A DNA stretch of 64,000 nucleotides from Flavobacterium quisquiliarum (GTDB taxonomy: Bacteria; Bacteroidota; Bacteroidia; Flavobacteriales; Flavobacteriaceae), in the NCBI RefSeq assembly GCF_019308285.1, contig NZ_WWEM01000038.1, positions 1 through 64,000 of the forward strand, written 5' to 3'. The notes below the pieces were generated by a model. That model ran no database searches and was not told the origin of the DNA. It saw only the letters and a program-made list of their open reading frames with translations. This document shows positions 34,732-43,483 of the stretch, in pieces (positions within the stretch are counted from its first letter, which is position 1; each line of letters begins with the position of its first letter). Made by a program: the position numbers and the translations under genes.

Positions 34732-36396
34732 TTAATTTGGTTTCGTGTAGTAAATCTGGAGTTTCAATCTTTTATCACCAGCAGAAGTTTTTCCACCGTA
34801 CAAAACTGTCCCCAGAGGACTCATCACCGATGTTCTTGGTGTTTGAGAAAAATATTCTACAAGTTTAGGATCAGCATTATCTTTAATCAGAGCTTTATTC
34901 TTCAATACATTTGAAGCAGTTACACCCGAACTTAAAGAAACAGCGAGTCCTAAATTAACATTTTTTAAGGTAGAATCTTTTATAAGATTACGAATATGGC
35001 TCGTAATTCTCATTTTATAATACTTCCCTTTTTTATTAGAATCAAGTGTAATCAAACCGTTAAGCGTAACATCTTCTGTTGCATAATCTGCCAATACAAT
35101 ATTATTAGTTAAATCATACAGATAAACTCTCTGCGGTTCTTTTGTATTAGCCATTTTATCAGCATCGATATAAAAAACAAGATTAGCTTCGTTTACTTTC
35201 CAATTTTTCTTTGTAACATTATTTCTGATCTCATCTAATTGGTCAGGAACTTGATTTGCTCCGCTTTTAACCTCTCCATTAGCATCATAACTAATAACGT
35301 CTGTTTGATCAAAAAGTTTTATCACTGCAACAGATCCTTGACCTCCTTTTAAATAAAGCCTTTCATCTCCTTCAGTCTTATTTACATTTGTAATTGCACT
35401 TTCATAATCAGCATTCCTAGTGTTTTGAAGAAAACTTGCTGTATTTGCTATACCTGTTGAAACACCAGTTTTTAAAAGCACCACAAGTTCTTTATCTTCT
35501 GTTGCGTTAGCATCATCCGTAGTAGAAGCTGTTTTTGCTTTATATTTTATTGTAATTTTTCCTTCTGTAAAATTAAGCAAAGCCATGTTTGAAGGAGAAC
35601 TTCCAGATTTTTCGACCTTAAAGTATAATCCTCTGAAGTATTCCTGAAAAAGATCCTCCGTAGAAAGCTTTGAAGCCACCGCCTTTAATATTTTATCTTG
35701 AAAAAACTGTTTATTAAGATTCAAAGTCATTTGAGGAGCTGTTCTTGTAGTTGTCTTCACTCCTTGGTCATCAGTAGTTTCGACTCTTATTTCATTCGCA
35801 TCAAAAAAGAACTGCTCATTTTCTGAAACGCCACCGTCATTTAATAAAACACTTTTATTAGCAATACTAAAAAAATCATTATCCTGATCTGTATAATAAT
35901 ATTGAAACAATTGAGAACCACCACTGAAATAAGTATTTCTCATCTGCATTGTTGATTCGTAAACACTTAATTTTAATTTGTATTCACTACCTTGTCCACC
36001 ATAAATAGAATCTAGTTTATAAGTACTGTTACCCTCTGCATCAGTGGTTTTATCCTTAGTAAAATAGGGAATAGTAAGCTGAACGCTTTGTATTTCTGGA
36101 GATTCACCAATTGTTGGCGCATACTCTTTAAGCCCCAACTGTGTTACAAAATTAGCCGTTGTAGAACCAAACAACGGATTATCAAAAATCCCCAAGGGAT
36201 TTATTGCTATATTATTAGATTGAACTGGAGTTACTTCCTGATTGAAAGCTAAAACATTATACTCTTCTGGTTCAAGCCCAAAATGATCATCTCCAACTAT
36301 ACCATCACCAATTGCATTGAAATCTTTGTCGCAAGAATATAAAAAAACAATAATTAAAGCTAAAAGAATTTTCTTAATAAAAGAAGTATTATACAT
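34732..36396 (-). CDS. DUF4270 family lipoprotein
   Basis: 554 residues. The lipoprotein signal ends in IIVFLYSC with Cys22 as the lipidated residue. The following sequence (DKDFNAIGDGIVGDDHFGL, then NPLFGSTTANFVTQLGL) matches the Bacteroidota DUF4270 family, whose function is unknown. The rest is beta-rich with long polar loops, consistent with an outer membrane or surface lipoprotein. It lies 21 bp after the glgA-like gene and 9 bp before glmS, so the three are very likely one operon. The conserved proximity to glmS suggests a link to envelope biogenesis, but that is only inference. Confidence 0.85.
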   Translation of the reverse strand: MYNTSFIKKILLALIIVFLYSCDKDFNAIGDGIVGDDHFGLEPEEYNVLAFNQEVTPVQSNNIAINPLGIFDNPLFGSTTANFVTQLGLKEYAPTIGESPEIQSVQLTIPYFTKDKTTDAEGNSTYKLDSIYGGQGSEYKLKLSVYESTMQMRNTYFSGGSQLFQYYYTDQDNDFFSIANKSVLLNDGGVSENEQFFFDANEIRVETTDDQGVKTTTRTAPQMTLNLNKQFFQDKILKAVASKLSTEDLFQEYFRGLYFKVEKSGSSPSNMALLNFTEGKITIKYKAKTASTTDDANATEDKELVVLLKTGVSTGIANTASFLQNTRNADYESAITNVNKTEGDERLYLKGGQGSVAVIKLFDQTDVISYDANGEVKSGANQVPDQLDEIRNNVTKKNWKVNEANLVFYIDADKMANTKEPQRVYLYDLTNNIVLADYATEDVTLNGLITLDSNKKGKYYKMRITSHIRNLIKDSTLKNVNLGLAVSLSSGVTASNVLKNKALIKDNADPKLVEYFSQTPRTSVMSPLGTVLYGGKTSAGDKRLKLQIYYTKPN

Positions 36397-36417
36397 GTTT
36401 TATAATAAGGTTAAAAT

Positions 36418-37224
36418 TTAAAGTCCAAACATTCTGTAGAAATTTGTATATGCGTCTGCAAATGCATCTTTCGAGGCGAAAGGTAAAAAAGGTTTTCCTG
36501 AAGATTCTATAAATTTTGTTAAACTTGGGGAAACATTTTCTGACGCGATAATTACTCCATCTGAATGCAGGATACTCGCTTTTAATACATTCTCGTAATT
36601 TGGAACTTCTAAATCTGATACTGCATCATGAGGAACACCATCAAATTTAACTTTATTAATCATCTCTAAATCCAAATTCTCATCAAAAGACTGTCCGTAA
36701 ACAGAAGTAATAATTTTGGTTTCAGAAAACAAAGCTTCGTGTTTATAATAATGTTTCATGTAAATTGGAAGCATTGCTGCCAACCAGCCATGAACGTGAA
36801 TGATATCTGGAACCCAGTTCAATTTTTTAACAGTTTCCACAACACCTTTAGCAAAGAAAATTGCTCTTTCGTCATTATCAGGATATAAAACGCCCTCCTC
36901 GTCTGCGAAGGTTGCTTTACGTTTAAAATATTCATCATTATCTATAAAGTACACCTGAATTCGCTCTTTCGGAATTGAGGCAACTTTAATAATCAACGGC
37001 ATGTCTAAATCATTCACTACCAAATTCATCCCTGAAAGCCTGATAACTTCGTGTAATTGATGTCTTCTTTCGTTGATATTTCCGTATCTTGGCATGAAAA
37101 TTCTTATCTGACCGCCTTGGTCATTAATCATTTTCGGAACGTCATAAGACATTAAAGAAACCTCATTTTCAGCCAAATAAGGCACGACTTCAGATGATAC
37201 ATATAATATCCTCTTATCTTTCAT
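36418..37224 (-). CDS. Short glycogen/starch synthase-like protein (N-terminal half only)
   Basis: 268 residues, about half the length of a normal GlgA (about 470). Only the N-terminal GT5 Rossmann domain is present (RILYVSSEVVPY, IRIFMPRYGNINERRH, YPDNDERAIFFAKGVVE, PDIIHVHGWLAAMLPIYMK). The C-terminal GT-B lobe is absent. The KTGGL motif, whose Lys binds ADP-glucose in GlgA, is replaced by LAENEVSLM. The reading frame is intact and the gene leads an operon with DUF4270 and glmS, so it looks like a maintained, repurposed family member rather than debris. Catalysis as a glycogen synthase seems unlikely from these losses. A minus-strand TAATTTTG (37269-37262) lies 38 bp upstream of the start. 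Confidence 0.82.
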   Translation of the reverse strand: MKDKRILYVSSEVVPYLAENEVSLMSYDVPKMINDQGGQIRIFMPRYGNINERRHQLHEVIRLSGMNLVVNDLDMPLIIKVASIPKERIQVYFIDNDEYFKRKATFADEEGVLYPDNDERAIFFAKGVVETVKKLNWVPDIIHVHGWLAAMLPIYMKHYYKHEALFSETKIITSVYGQSFDENLDLEMINKVKFDGVPHDAVSDLEVPNYENVLKASILHSDGVIIASENVSPSLTKFIESSGKPFLPFASKDAFADAYTNFYRMFGL

Positions 37225-37261
37225 AATAGTATTTTACTTAATTTTGGTAATAAAAACGTCG

Positions 37262-37269
37262 CAAAATTA
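37262..37269 (-). promoter_or_regulatory. Probable -7 element for the glgA-like/DUF4270/glmS operon
   Basis: Minus-strand TAATTTTG matches TAnnTTTG, 38 bp upstream of the ATG at 37224. No TTG at the expected distance, so moderate confidence. Confidence 0.5.
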
Positions 37270-37300
37270 CAAAAATTTATGCAGTTTATAACTAATATAT

Positions 37301-37308
37301 TATGTTTG
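37301..37308 (+). promoter_or_regulatory. Probable -7 element for panC
   Basis: TATGTTTG matches TAnnTTTG and ends 23 bp before the panC ATG. The -33 region has no TTG. It is divergent from the glgA-like operon promoter. Confidence 0.55.
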
Positions 37309-37331
37309 CATAAAATTTTAATAATACCTCA

Positions 37332-38180
37332 ATGCATATTTTCTACAGTAAAGCAGCTTTGATAGCTTATATTAAAACTATCAAAACCGCAAATTCAACT
37401 ATTGGATTTGTACCAACAATGGGCGCTTTACACCAAGGACATTTGGCTTTAATGCAGCGTTCACTAAAAGAAAACGACGATACCGTTGTAAGCATTTTTG
37501 TCAATCCAACGCAATTCAACAACCCTGAAGATTTAGCAAAATATCCGAGAACTTTAGATGAGGATATTAAGAAAATGCGTACATTAAGTGATAAAATCAT
37601 TTTATATGCTCCTTCAGTCGAAGATATTTATGAAGGAAATACTGTTTCTCAAACTTTTGATTTCGACGGATTGGAAAATCAGATGGAAGGAAAATTCAGG
37701 CCAGGACATTTTAATGGTGTTGGAACAATTGTAAAAAGACTTTTTGAGATTGTCACTCCAACCAATGCTTATTTTGGAGAAAAAGATTTTCAACAGCTTC
37801 AAATTGTTAAAAAAATGGTCGAAAAAGCTGATTTACCTGTAAATGTTGTTGGCTGTCCTATTTTCAGGGAAGAAAACCAGCTTGCAATGAGTTCACGTAA
37901 TGAACGCCTTTCTGCACAAGAACGAAAAGATGCTGCTATTATCTACAAAACATTAACTGAGGCTAAAGAGATTTTTAAGAATCATAGTCCAGAGGAAACA
38001 TTGGAATTTGTAGAAAATTCTTTCAAAGACAATAACGAATTCGACCTTGAATATTTTGTTATTGCTGACGAATCAACACTTTTACCTATCGATCAGAAAG
38101 AGAATGGCAAAAATTACCGTGCATTTATAGCGGTATTTGTTAATTCTATAAGACTGATAGACACCATTTCATTAAATTAA
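37332..38180 (+). CDS. panC: Pantoate--beta-alanine ligase
   Basis: 282 residues, the expected length. The nucleotidyl-transferase signatures are clear: FVPTMGALHQGHLALM at about 27-42 (HIGH-like HQGH), SIFVNPTQFNNPEDLAKYPRT, FRPGHFNGVGTIVKRLF, YFGEKDFQQLQIVKKM, and SSRNERLSAQER (KMSKS-like). It joins pantoate and beta-alanine with ATP in the cytoplasm to give pantothenate for coenzyme A. panD follows 14 bp later and supplies beta-alanine, so the two form a biosynthetic pair. Confidence 0.97.
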   Translation: MHIFYSKAALIAYIKTIKTANSTIGFVPTMGALHQGHLALMQRSLKENDDTVVSIFVNPTQFNNPEDLAKYPRTLDEDIKKMRTLSDKIILYAPSVEDIYEGNTVSQTFDFDGLENQMEGKFRPGHFNGVGTIVKRLFEIVTPTNAYFGEKDFQQLQIVKKMVEKADLPVNVVGCPIFREENQLAMSSRNERLSAQERKDAAIIYKTLTEAKEIFKNHSPEETLEFVENSFKDNNEFDLEYFVIADESTLLPIDQKENGKNYRAFIAVFVNSIRLIDTISLN

Positions 38181-38194
38181 TCTAACTTTGCAGC

Positions 38195-38545
38195 ATGCAA
38201 ATTCAAGTTATAAAATCAAAAATTCATCGCGTTAAAGTAACGGGTGCCGATTTAAATTATATTGGCAGCATTACTATTGATGAAACTTTACTGGAAGCTT
38301 CAAACATTATTGAAGGCGAAAAAGTATCTATTGTGAACATTAATAATGGCGAACGTTTTGAAACTTACGCTATTAAAGGTGAGAAAAACTCAGGCGAAAT
38401 CACTTTGAATGGTCCAGCTGCGAGAAAAGTTCAGAAAGATGATATCATTATCATTATTTCTTACGCAACCTTGGATTTTGAAGAAGCGAAGACCTTCAAA
38501 CCGTGGATTATTTTCCCTAACGAAAATGACAATTCGCTAACCTAA
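38195..38545 (+). CDS. panD: Aspartate 1-decarboxylase (pyruvoyl enzyme)
   Basis: 116 residues. The self-cleavage site is visible as Y22-I23-G24-S25: cleavage between Gly24 and Ser25 creates the pyruvoyl cofactor. KIHRVKVTGADLNY at the N-terminus and NGERFETYAIKGEKNSGEITLNGPAARKVQKDD are family signatures. It makes beta-alanine from aspartate for PanC. A TAACTTTG string ends 4 bp before the ATG (38183-38190); it could be an internal promoter giving a nearly leaderless transcript, but co-transcription with panC is the simpler reading. Confidence 0.96.
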   Translation: MQIQVIKSKIHRVKVTGADLNYIGSITIDETLLEASNIIEGEKVSIVNINNGERFETYAIKGEKNSGEITLNGPAARKVQKDDIIIIISYATLDFEEAKTFKPWIIFPNENDNSLT

Positions 38546-38748
38546 ACCAATTCTTTCTTTTTTAAGAATTTACTTTCTTTGTCCAAAGCTTTTTGTACAA
38601 AGAATTCTTCTTTTGTCTCAATCGAAAAGGATTTTGACCCTAAATTTCTGTGCTTCAATTTTGATCCCGTTTAACAAAGAAGCAAATAAAATAGTATATT
38701 GCTACACTATTTTCAATACATTTTTAATTTACTGAAATGCCACAAATC

Positions 38749-39903
38749 ATGAAAAAAGTTTACCTACTAACACTTTTGATTTCATTCTCGTCGTTTGCCC
38801 AAAAAACGTTCGATAATATTAAATCAGAAAAATTGGGAGAAGAGCGTAGAATTACAATTGGACTTCCGGCTTCTTATGAAGCAAACAAAGACAAAAAATA
38901 TCCTGTTCTTTATTTATTGGATGGCGATTACTTATTTGATCCTTTTTCCGGGGCTGTAAGTTATGGTTCGTATTGGGATGATATTCCGGAAATGATCATT
39001 ATCGGAATTCATCAAAATAAAGATGGAGAACGTTTTGACGACACCACAATCGACCAAAACGAAGGGCTTCCTTTTGAAAAAGGTTCCAAATTTTTCGAAT
39101 TCGTCGGAGCAGAATTAGTGCCTTATATTGAAAAAAAATACCGTACCTCCCCTTTCAGACTTATTGCAGGCCACGATATAACAGCAAGTTTTGCTAATTT
39201 TTATCTGTATAAAGAAATGCCCCTTTTTAATGCATACATCTGCTTAAGTCCAGAACTTGCCCCAAAAATGGAAGTGCGTATTGCTGAAAAGTTTGCTAAA
39301 ATAAAAAAACCGGTGTTCTATTATCTTTCTGCAGGAGAAGGTGACATTAAAAAGATAAAAGAGCCGATTGAAAAATTAAACAATAATATTAAAATCGCTA
39401 ATAATCCGTTAGTGAATTATAAATACGATGTTTTTAAGGGTGCTACGCATTACACAGAAGTATTACATTCTATTCCAAGTGCATTATACCAGATTTTTGA
39501 AGCATACCGACCTATAAATTCTGCCGAATACAACGACAAAATTGCGGTTCTTCAAGAAGGTTATGCTGAATACTTAGAAAAAAAATATGCTGACATGTCT
39601 GAAGTTTTAGGAGTTCAGATTCCAGTTCGAATAAGCGATTTTAAAGTAGTAGAAAATCTTATTTTAAAAAGAAACGCCTATAGCGAATTAGGAAAAATGG
39701 CCGAAATTGGAAATGTAAATTATCCAAAAGCCATGTTGGGAGAATATGAATTAGGATTAATGTATGAAAAACAAGGCGATCCGAAACATGCATCAAAAAA
39801 ATACCAAAATGCTTCACAAATGGAGCCGATTGGCGATTTGAACAAAGACATGATGTATGAGAAGATTGACGAAATGAATACGCTTGCCAAAAAAAGTAAA
39901 TAA
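38749..39903 (+). CDS. Secreted esterase-like alpha/beta hydrolase with Asp at the nucleophile elbow
   Basis: The start at 38749 is chosen because it gives a clean signal peptide (MKKVYLLTLLISFSSFAQ); an in-frame ATG lies four codons upstream. The body matches the putative esterase family (PF00756, like FrsA/esterase D): ITIGLPASYEANKDKKYPVLYLLDGDYLF, IIIGIHQN, GATHYTEV with a likely catalytic His. The nucleophile elbow, normally GHSxGG, reads GHDITA, so Ser is replaced by Asp. The last 120 residues contain a TPR-like helical pair (AMLGEYELGLMYEKQGDPKHASKKY). The stop TAA overlaps the radA ATG by one base (TAATG), so the two are translationally coupled. It could be an Asp-nucleophile hydrolase or a non-catalytic binding protein. 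Confidence 0.85.
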   Translation: MKKVYLLTLLISFSSFAQKTFDNIKSEKLGEERRITIGLPASYEANKDKKYPVLYLLDGDYLFDPFSGAVSYGSYWDDIPEMIIIGIHQNKDGERFDDTTIDQNEGLPFEKGSKFFEFVGAELVPYIEKKYRTSPFRLIAGHDITASFANFYLYKEMPLFNAYICLSPELAPKMEVRIAEKFAKIKKPVFYYLSAGEGDIKKIKEPIEKLNNNIKIANNPLVNYKYDVFKGATHYTEVLHSIPSALYQIFEAYRPINSAEYNDKIAVLQEGYAEYLEKKYADMSEVLGVQIPVRISDFKVVENLILKRNAYSELGKMAEIGNVNYPKAMLGEYELGLMYEKQGDPKHASKKYQNASQMEPIGDLNKDMMYEKIDEMNTLAKKSK

Positions 39904-41264
39904 TGTCAAAAGTTAAAACTTCCTTTTTTTGCCAAAATTGTGGCACTCAATACTCCAAATGGCAGGGACAGTGCAATGCATGCAAGGAATGGAATACAAT
40001 TGCTGAAGAAATTATTCAGAAGCAGGAAAAAGTGGCTTGGAAAAGCGAACCCACTTCAACAAACAAAGCGCCAAGGCCTTTAAAAATTGACGAAATTGAT
40101 TCGGCTCAGGAAATTCGAATGGATACAACTGACGGCGAATTGAATCGTGTTTTAGGAGGCGGAATCGTTCCGGGATCTTTGACACTTTTAGGCGGAGAAC
40201 CTGGAATTGGAAAAAGTACACTTTTACTTCAAATCTCATTAAAATTACCTTATAAAACTTTATATGTTTCTGGAGAAGAAAGTCAGAAACAAATCAAAAT
40301 GCGTGCGGAAAGAATAACGCCAAACAGCGACAACTGTTACATTTTGACTGAAACCAAAACTCAGAATATTTTCAAACAGATTGAAGCGATTCAGCCAGAA
40401 ATCGTAATCATCGATTCGATCCAAACTTTACATACCGATTATATCGAATCGACCGCTGGAAGTATTTCTCAAATCAGAGAAACAACAGCCGAGTTAATAA
40501 AATTCGCTAAAGAAACTAACATTCCGGTTATTTTAATTGGACATATTACCAAAGACGGAAACATCGCCGGGCCAAAAATTCTAGAACATATGGTAGACAC
40601 TGTTCTTCAGTTTGAAGGCGATCGGAACCATATTTATAGAATTTTACGTTCGCTGAAAAACCGTTTTGGTTCTACATCTGAACTTGGAATTTATGAAATG
40701 CTTGGAAGCGGTTTGCGTGAAGTAAGCAATCCTTCAGAAATTCTGATTTCTCATAAAGACGAAGAACTTTCCGGAACTGCCATTGCCACAACTCTAGAAG
40801 GCATGCGTCCGCTGATGATTGAAATTCAATCTTTGGTAAGCACCGCAGTTTACGGAACACCTCAGCGAAGCACAACAGGGTACAACGCAAAAAGACTAAA
40901 TATGATTCTGGCTGTTTTAGAAAAAAGAGCCGGATTTCGTTTAGGTGCAAAAGATGTTTTTCTGAATGTAACTGGAGGAATTTCTGTTGATGATCCAGCG
41001 ATTGATTTAGCCGTTGTGGCGGCGATTTTATCATCAAATGAAGATATTCCGGTTGGTAAAGGTTTCTGTTTTGCAGGTGAAGTTGGTCTTTCTGGCGAAA
41101 TTCGTCCAGTTAACCGAGTAGATCAGCGTATTCAGGAAGCCGAAAAATTAGGTTTTGATACTATCTTTGTTTCCAAATACAATAAAATTGCTTTAAAAAA
41201 TACAGGAATCAAAATCGAATTGGTCGCTAAAATTGAAGATGTTGCGAGCATTCTTTTTGGGTAA
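39903..41264 (+). CDS. radA: DNA repair protein RadA
   Basis: 453 residues, full length. An N-terminal zinc finger has Cys10, Cys13, Cys24 and Cys27. The RecA-like ATPase core has Walker A GGEPGIGKST at about 98-107 and Walker B IVIIDSIQT. The RadA-specific KNRFGS motif (SLKNRFGSTSELGIYEM) follows, then a Lon-protease-like C-terminal domain without the protease dyad. RadA drives branch migration during homologous recombination. It starts by TAATG overlap with the esterase-like gene, an unusual partnership conserved or coincidental. Confidence 0.97.
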   Translation: MSKVKTSFFCQNCGTQYSKWQGQCNACKEWNTIAEEIIQKQEKVAWKSEPTSTNKAPRPLKIDEIDSAQEIRMDTTDGELNRVLGGGIVPGSLTLLGGEPGIGKSTLLLQISLKLPYKTLYVSGEESQKQIKMRAERITPNSDNCYILTETKTQNIFKQIEAIQPEIVIIDSIQTLHTDYIESTAGSISQIRETTAELIKFAKETNIPVILIGHITKDGNIAGPKILEHMVDTVLQFEGDRNHIYRILRSLKNRFGSTSELGIYEMLGSGLREVSNPSEILISHKDEELSGTAIATTLEGMRPLMIEIQSLVSTAVYGTPQRSTTGYNAKRLNMILAVLEKRAGFRLGAKDVFLNVTGGISVDDPAIDLAVVAAILSSNEDIPVGKGFCFAGEVGLSGEIRPVNRVDQRIQEAEKLGFDTIFVSKYNKIALKNTGIKIELVAKIEDVASILFG

Positions 41265-41274
41265 TTTTTTGTTA

Positions 41275-41335
41275 GCCACGAATTCACGAATTATATTTAA
41301 ATCTTTATGGAAAAAAAAATTCGTGAATTCGTGGC
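41275..41335. repeat. Intergenic inverted repeat GCCACGAATTCACGAATT
   Basis: A perfect 18-bp inverted repeat (41275-41292 and 41318-41335) with a 25-base loop, located just after radA. It could act as a terminator-like hairpin; the GTGGC/GCCAC ends recur in other gaps of this window. Confidence 0.75.
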
Positions 41336-41388
41336 AGAAAAAAATATTTAACATCACAGACTGTTCTATTCTTTAAGAAATTAACTTT

Positions 41389-43353
41389 ATGAATTTTCCA
41401 AAACAAAAAATATACAAAGCACTAAAAATACTGGGAATAGTAATACTCGTGCTTTGCATTGGGTTGTACTATTTCCGAAATTCTCTTTTAAAGCAGGCTA
41501 TTGCCAAAGTTACCCACAAAATGGCCGTACAGTACAACAGTAATTTTTCTGTAGAATCGGCTTCTTTTGATGGATTATCGACTATAAAATTGACCGATGT
41601 TGTTTTGGCTCCGATAAATGCTGATACACTGGTCAAAATAAAAAATGTAGAAACCAGCATTAGTTTAAGCAATTTATTGATTGGAGATGTTCAGGTTGGA
41701 ACTTTAAAAGTGGATAATGGATATATTCAATTGGTAAAAAAAGGTAAAAAGCGAAATTTTGATGCTTTTCTAAAAAAAGACCGGGAAGAAACAGAATCAA
41801 ACGAAAAACGAAAATATGCTTCTTTTGCTTACAGAATCATTTCAAAAATTCTGAATTTGGTTCCAACCGATATGGATTTGAAAAACTTCAAATTCAAAAT
41901 CGACGACAACGGAAAACAAACTAATATTGCTGTAAACAAACTGGTTTTAAGCGACAAACAACTGGAAACAAATCTTCATGTTCAGGCAAAAGATTTTGAT
42001 CAGCGCTGGAACATTAAAGGATTTGCAGATCCTAGAAATAAAAAAGCCGATATTCGATTTTTCAATCTCGATACAGGAGCAATTCGTGTTCCGTATTTGG
42101 ATCAGCGTTATAACTTAAAAGCAAGCTTCGATTCGATTCGCTTAAATGTTCAGAATATTGATAAAAGCGGAAGCGAACTTCATATCGACGGTTACACTTC
42201 TATTGCTAATCTTAAAATCAATCATCCAAAAATCGCGAGCAAAGATGTCGTAATAAAAAATGCCCGTTTTGATTACCGCTTTTTATTGGGAGACAGTTTT
42301 ATTTCGATCGACAGCACTTCAACTATGCAGTTGAATAAAATTAAAGTCCGTCCGTACATTTCTTACGATACCGAAAAAGATACAGTTTATACTTTAAAAG
42401 TCGGCATTCCGAAAATGAAAGCGCAGGATTTTATCGTTTCGCTTCCAGATGGTTTATTTACGCATTTTCAGGGTATGCAGGCGACTGGAAACTTCGATTA
42501 TAAACTAGACTTCAAATTCAACAAAAACAAACCGAATACGCTTGTTTTTGACAGCAAGTTAAATAAAGAAGATTTACGAATCACGAAATATGGCGAAGCC
42601 GATTTAAATAAGCTAAATGGCGAATTTGTCTATCGTGCTATTATTCAAAATGTATTGCAAAGACCAGTTTTGGTTGGAAATGCAAATCCGAATTATACGC
42701 CTTTAGACCAGATTTCTCCTTATTTGAGAAAATGTGTTTTAACAACAGAAGATCCATCTTTCTTCTCACATCGAGGTTTTATAAATGAAGCTTTCAAACA
42801 ATCGATTCTGAAAAACATCAGAACTAAGAAATTCTCTCGCGGCGCCAGTACCATCAGCATGCAGTTGATTAAAAACGTATTCTTAACAAGAGAAAAGACA
42901 CTTTCGCGAAAGCTTGAAGAAATTCTATTGGTTTACATTTTAGAAAACAACCGAATTGTAAGCAAGGAAAGAATGTTGGAAGTCTATTTCAACATCATCG
43001 AATGGGGACCAAATGTATACGGAATTGGCGAAGCAAGTCATTTCTATTTCCAAAAAAGCCCAGCGGATTTAAATATTGATGAGTGTTTATATCTGGCAAC
43101 GATTATTCCGAAGCCAAGAAAATTCATGTATCAATTTAATGATCAGGGAAATTTGAAAGATTATGCGATTAAAAACCAGAAATTCTTAAAGAATTTGATG
43201 TTCAGAAGAGGGCTTTTAGTTCCTGAAGATACGCTTGGACAATTACCCGTTTATATTTCAGGAAGTGCGCGTTCGTTTATAAAAATTAAAGCTCCAGATT
43301 CTACTGCAGTCAAAAATGATTCTTTGTCTGTGGACGATGAATTTGATTTGTAG
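41389..43353 (+). CDS. AsmA-like / GT51 peptidoglycan glycosyltransferase fusion
   Basis: 654 residues. An N-terminal membrane anchor (about 10-30, ILGIVILVLCIGLYYF) is followed by about 390 residues of AsmA/DUF-like beta-rich sequence (FSVESASFDGLSTIKLTDVVLAP, TLVKIKNVETSISLSNLL, KVDNGYIQLV). From about 430 comes a GT51 transglycosylase domain: LTTEDPSFFSHRGF with the catalytic Glu near 453, RGASTISMQLIKNVFLTREKTLSRKLEE, ILENNRIVSKERMLEVYFNIIEWGPNVYGI with the second acidic site. No transpeptidase domain follows. It should polymerise lipid II glycan strands at the outer face of the inner membrane. The AsmA-like insert is unusual for this enzyme class and may span or scaffold the periplasm. 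Confidence 0.9.
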   Translation: MNFPKQKIYKALKILGIVILVLCIGLYYFRNSLLKQAIAKVTHKMAVQYNSNFSVESASFDGLSTIKLTDVVLAPINADTLVKIKNVETSISLSNLLIGDVQVGTLKVDNGYIQLVKKGKKRNFDAFLKKDREETESNEKRKYASFAYRIISKILNLVPTDMDLKNFKFKIDDNGKQTNIAVNKLVLSDKQLETNLHVQAKDFDQRWNIKGFADPRNKKADIRFFNLDTGAIRVPYLDQRYNLKASFDSIRLNVQNIDKSGSELHIDGYTSIANLKINHPKIASKDVVIKNARFDYRFLLGDSFISIDSTSTMQLNKIKVRPYISYDTEKDTVYTLKVGIPKMKAQDFIVSLPDGLFTHFQGMQATGNFDYKLDFKFNKNKPNTLVFDSKLNKEDLRITKYGEADLNKLNGEFVYRAIIQNVLQRPVLVGNANPNYTPLDQISPYLRKCVLTTEDPSFFSHRGFINEAFKQSILKNIRTKKFSRGASTISMQLIKNVFLTREKTLSRKLEEILLVYILENNRIVSKERMLEVYFNIIEWGPNVYGIGEASHFYFQKSPADLNIDECLYLATIIPKPRKFMYQFNDQGNLKDYAIKNQKFLKNLMFRRGLLVPEDTLGQLPVYISGSARSFIKIKAPDSTAVKNDSLSVDDEFDL

Positions 43354-43390
43354 TTTTGCCACGAAGACGCTAAGACGCTAAGTTTTTTTC

Positions 43391-43478
43391 TCCTGCAAGG
43401 TTTTCAAAACCTTGTAGGTGTTATCCTTTTTACTTCTACGCATATTATACCTACAAGGTTTTGGAAACCTTGCAGGAA
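43391..43478. repeat. CCTGCAAGG palindromic repeat (family A, copy 1)
   Basis: Nested inverted repeat: TCCTGCAAGGTTT at the left end pairs with AAACCTTGCAGGA at the right end, and each arm is itself near-palindromic (AAGGTTTTCAAAACCTT). Copies 2 and 3 are at 50724-50808 and 51515-51546. Confidence 0.85.
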
Positions 43479-43483
43479 ACTAA

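Noticed and set aside
38183..38190. TAACTTTG immediately before panD as a promoter
   Set aside because: It would leave only about 4 bp before the start; co-transcription with panC is simpler, though a leaderless transcript is not excluded.
40672..41037. Minus-strand frame of 121 codons
   Set aside because: Antisense shadow of radA.
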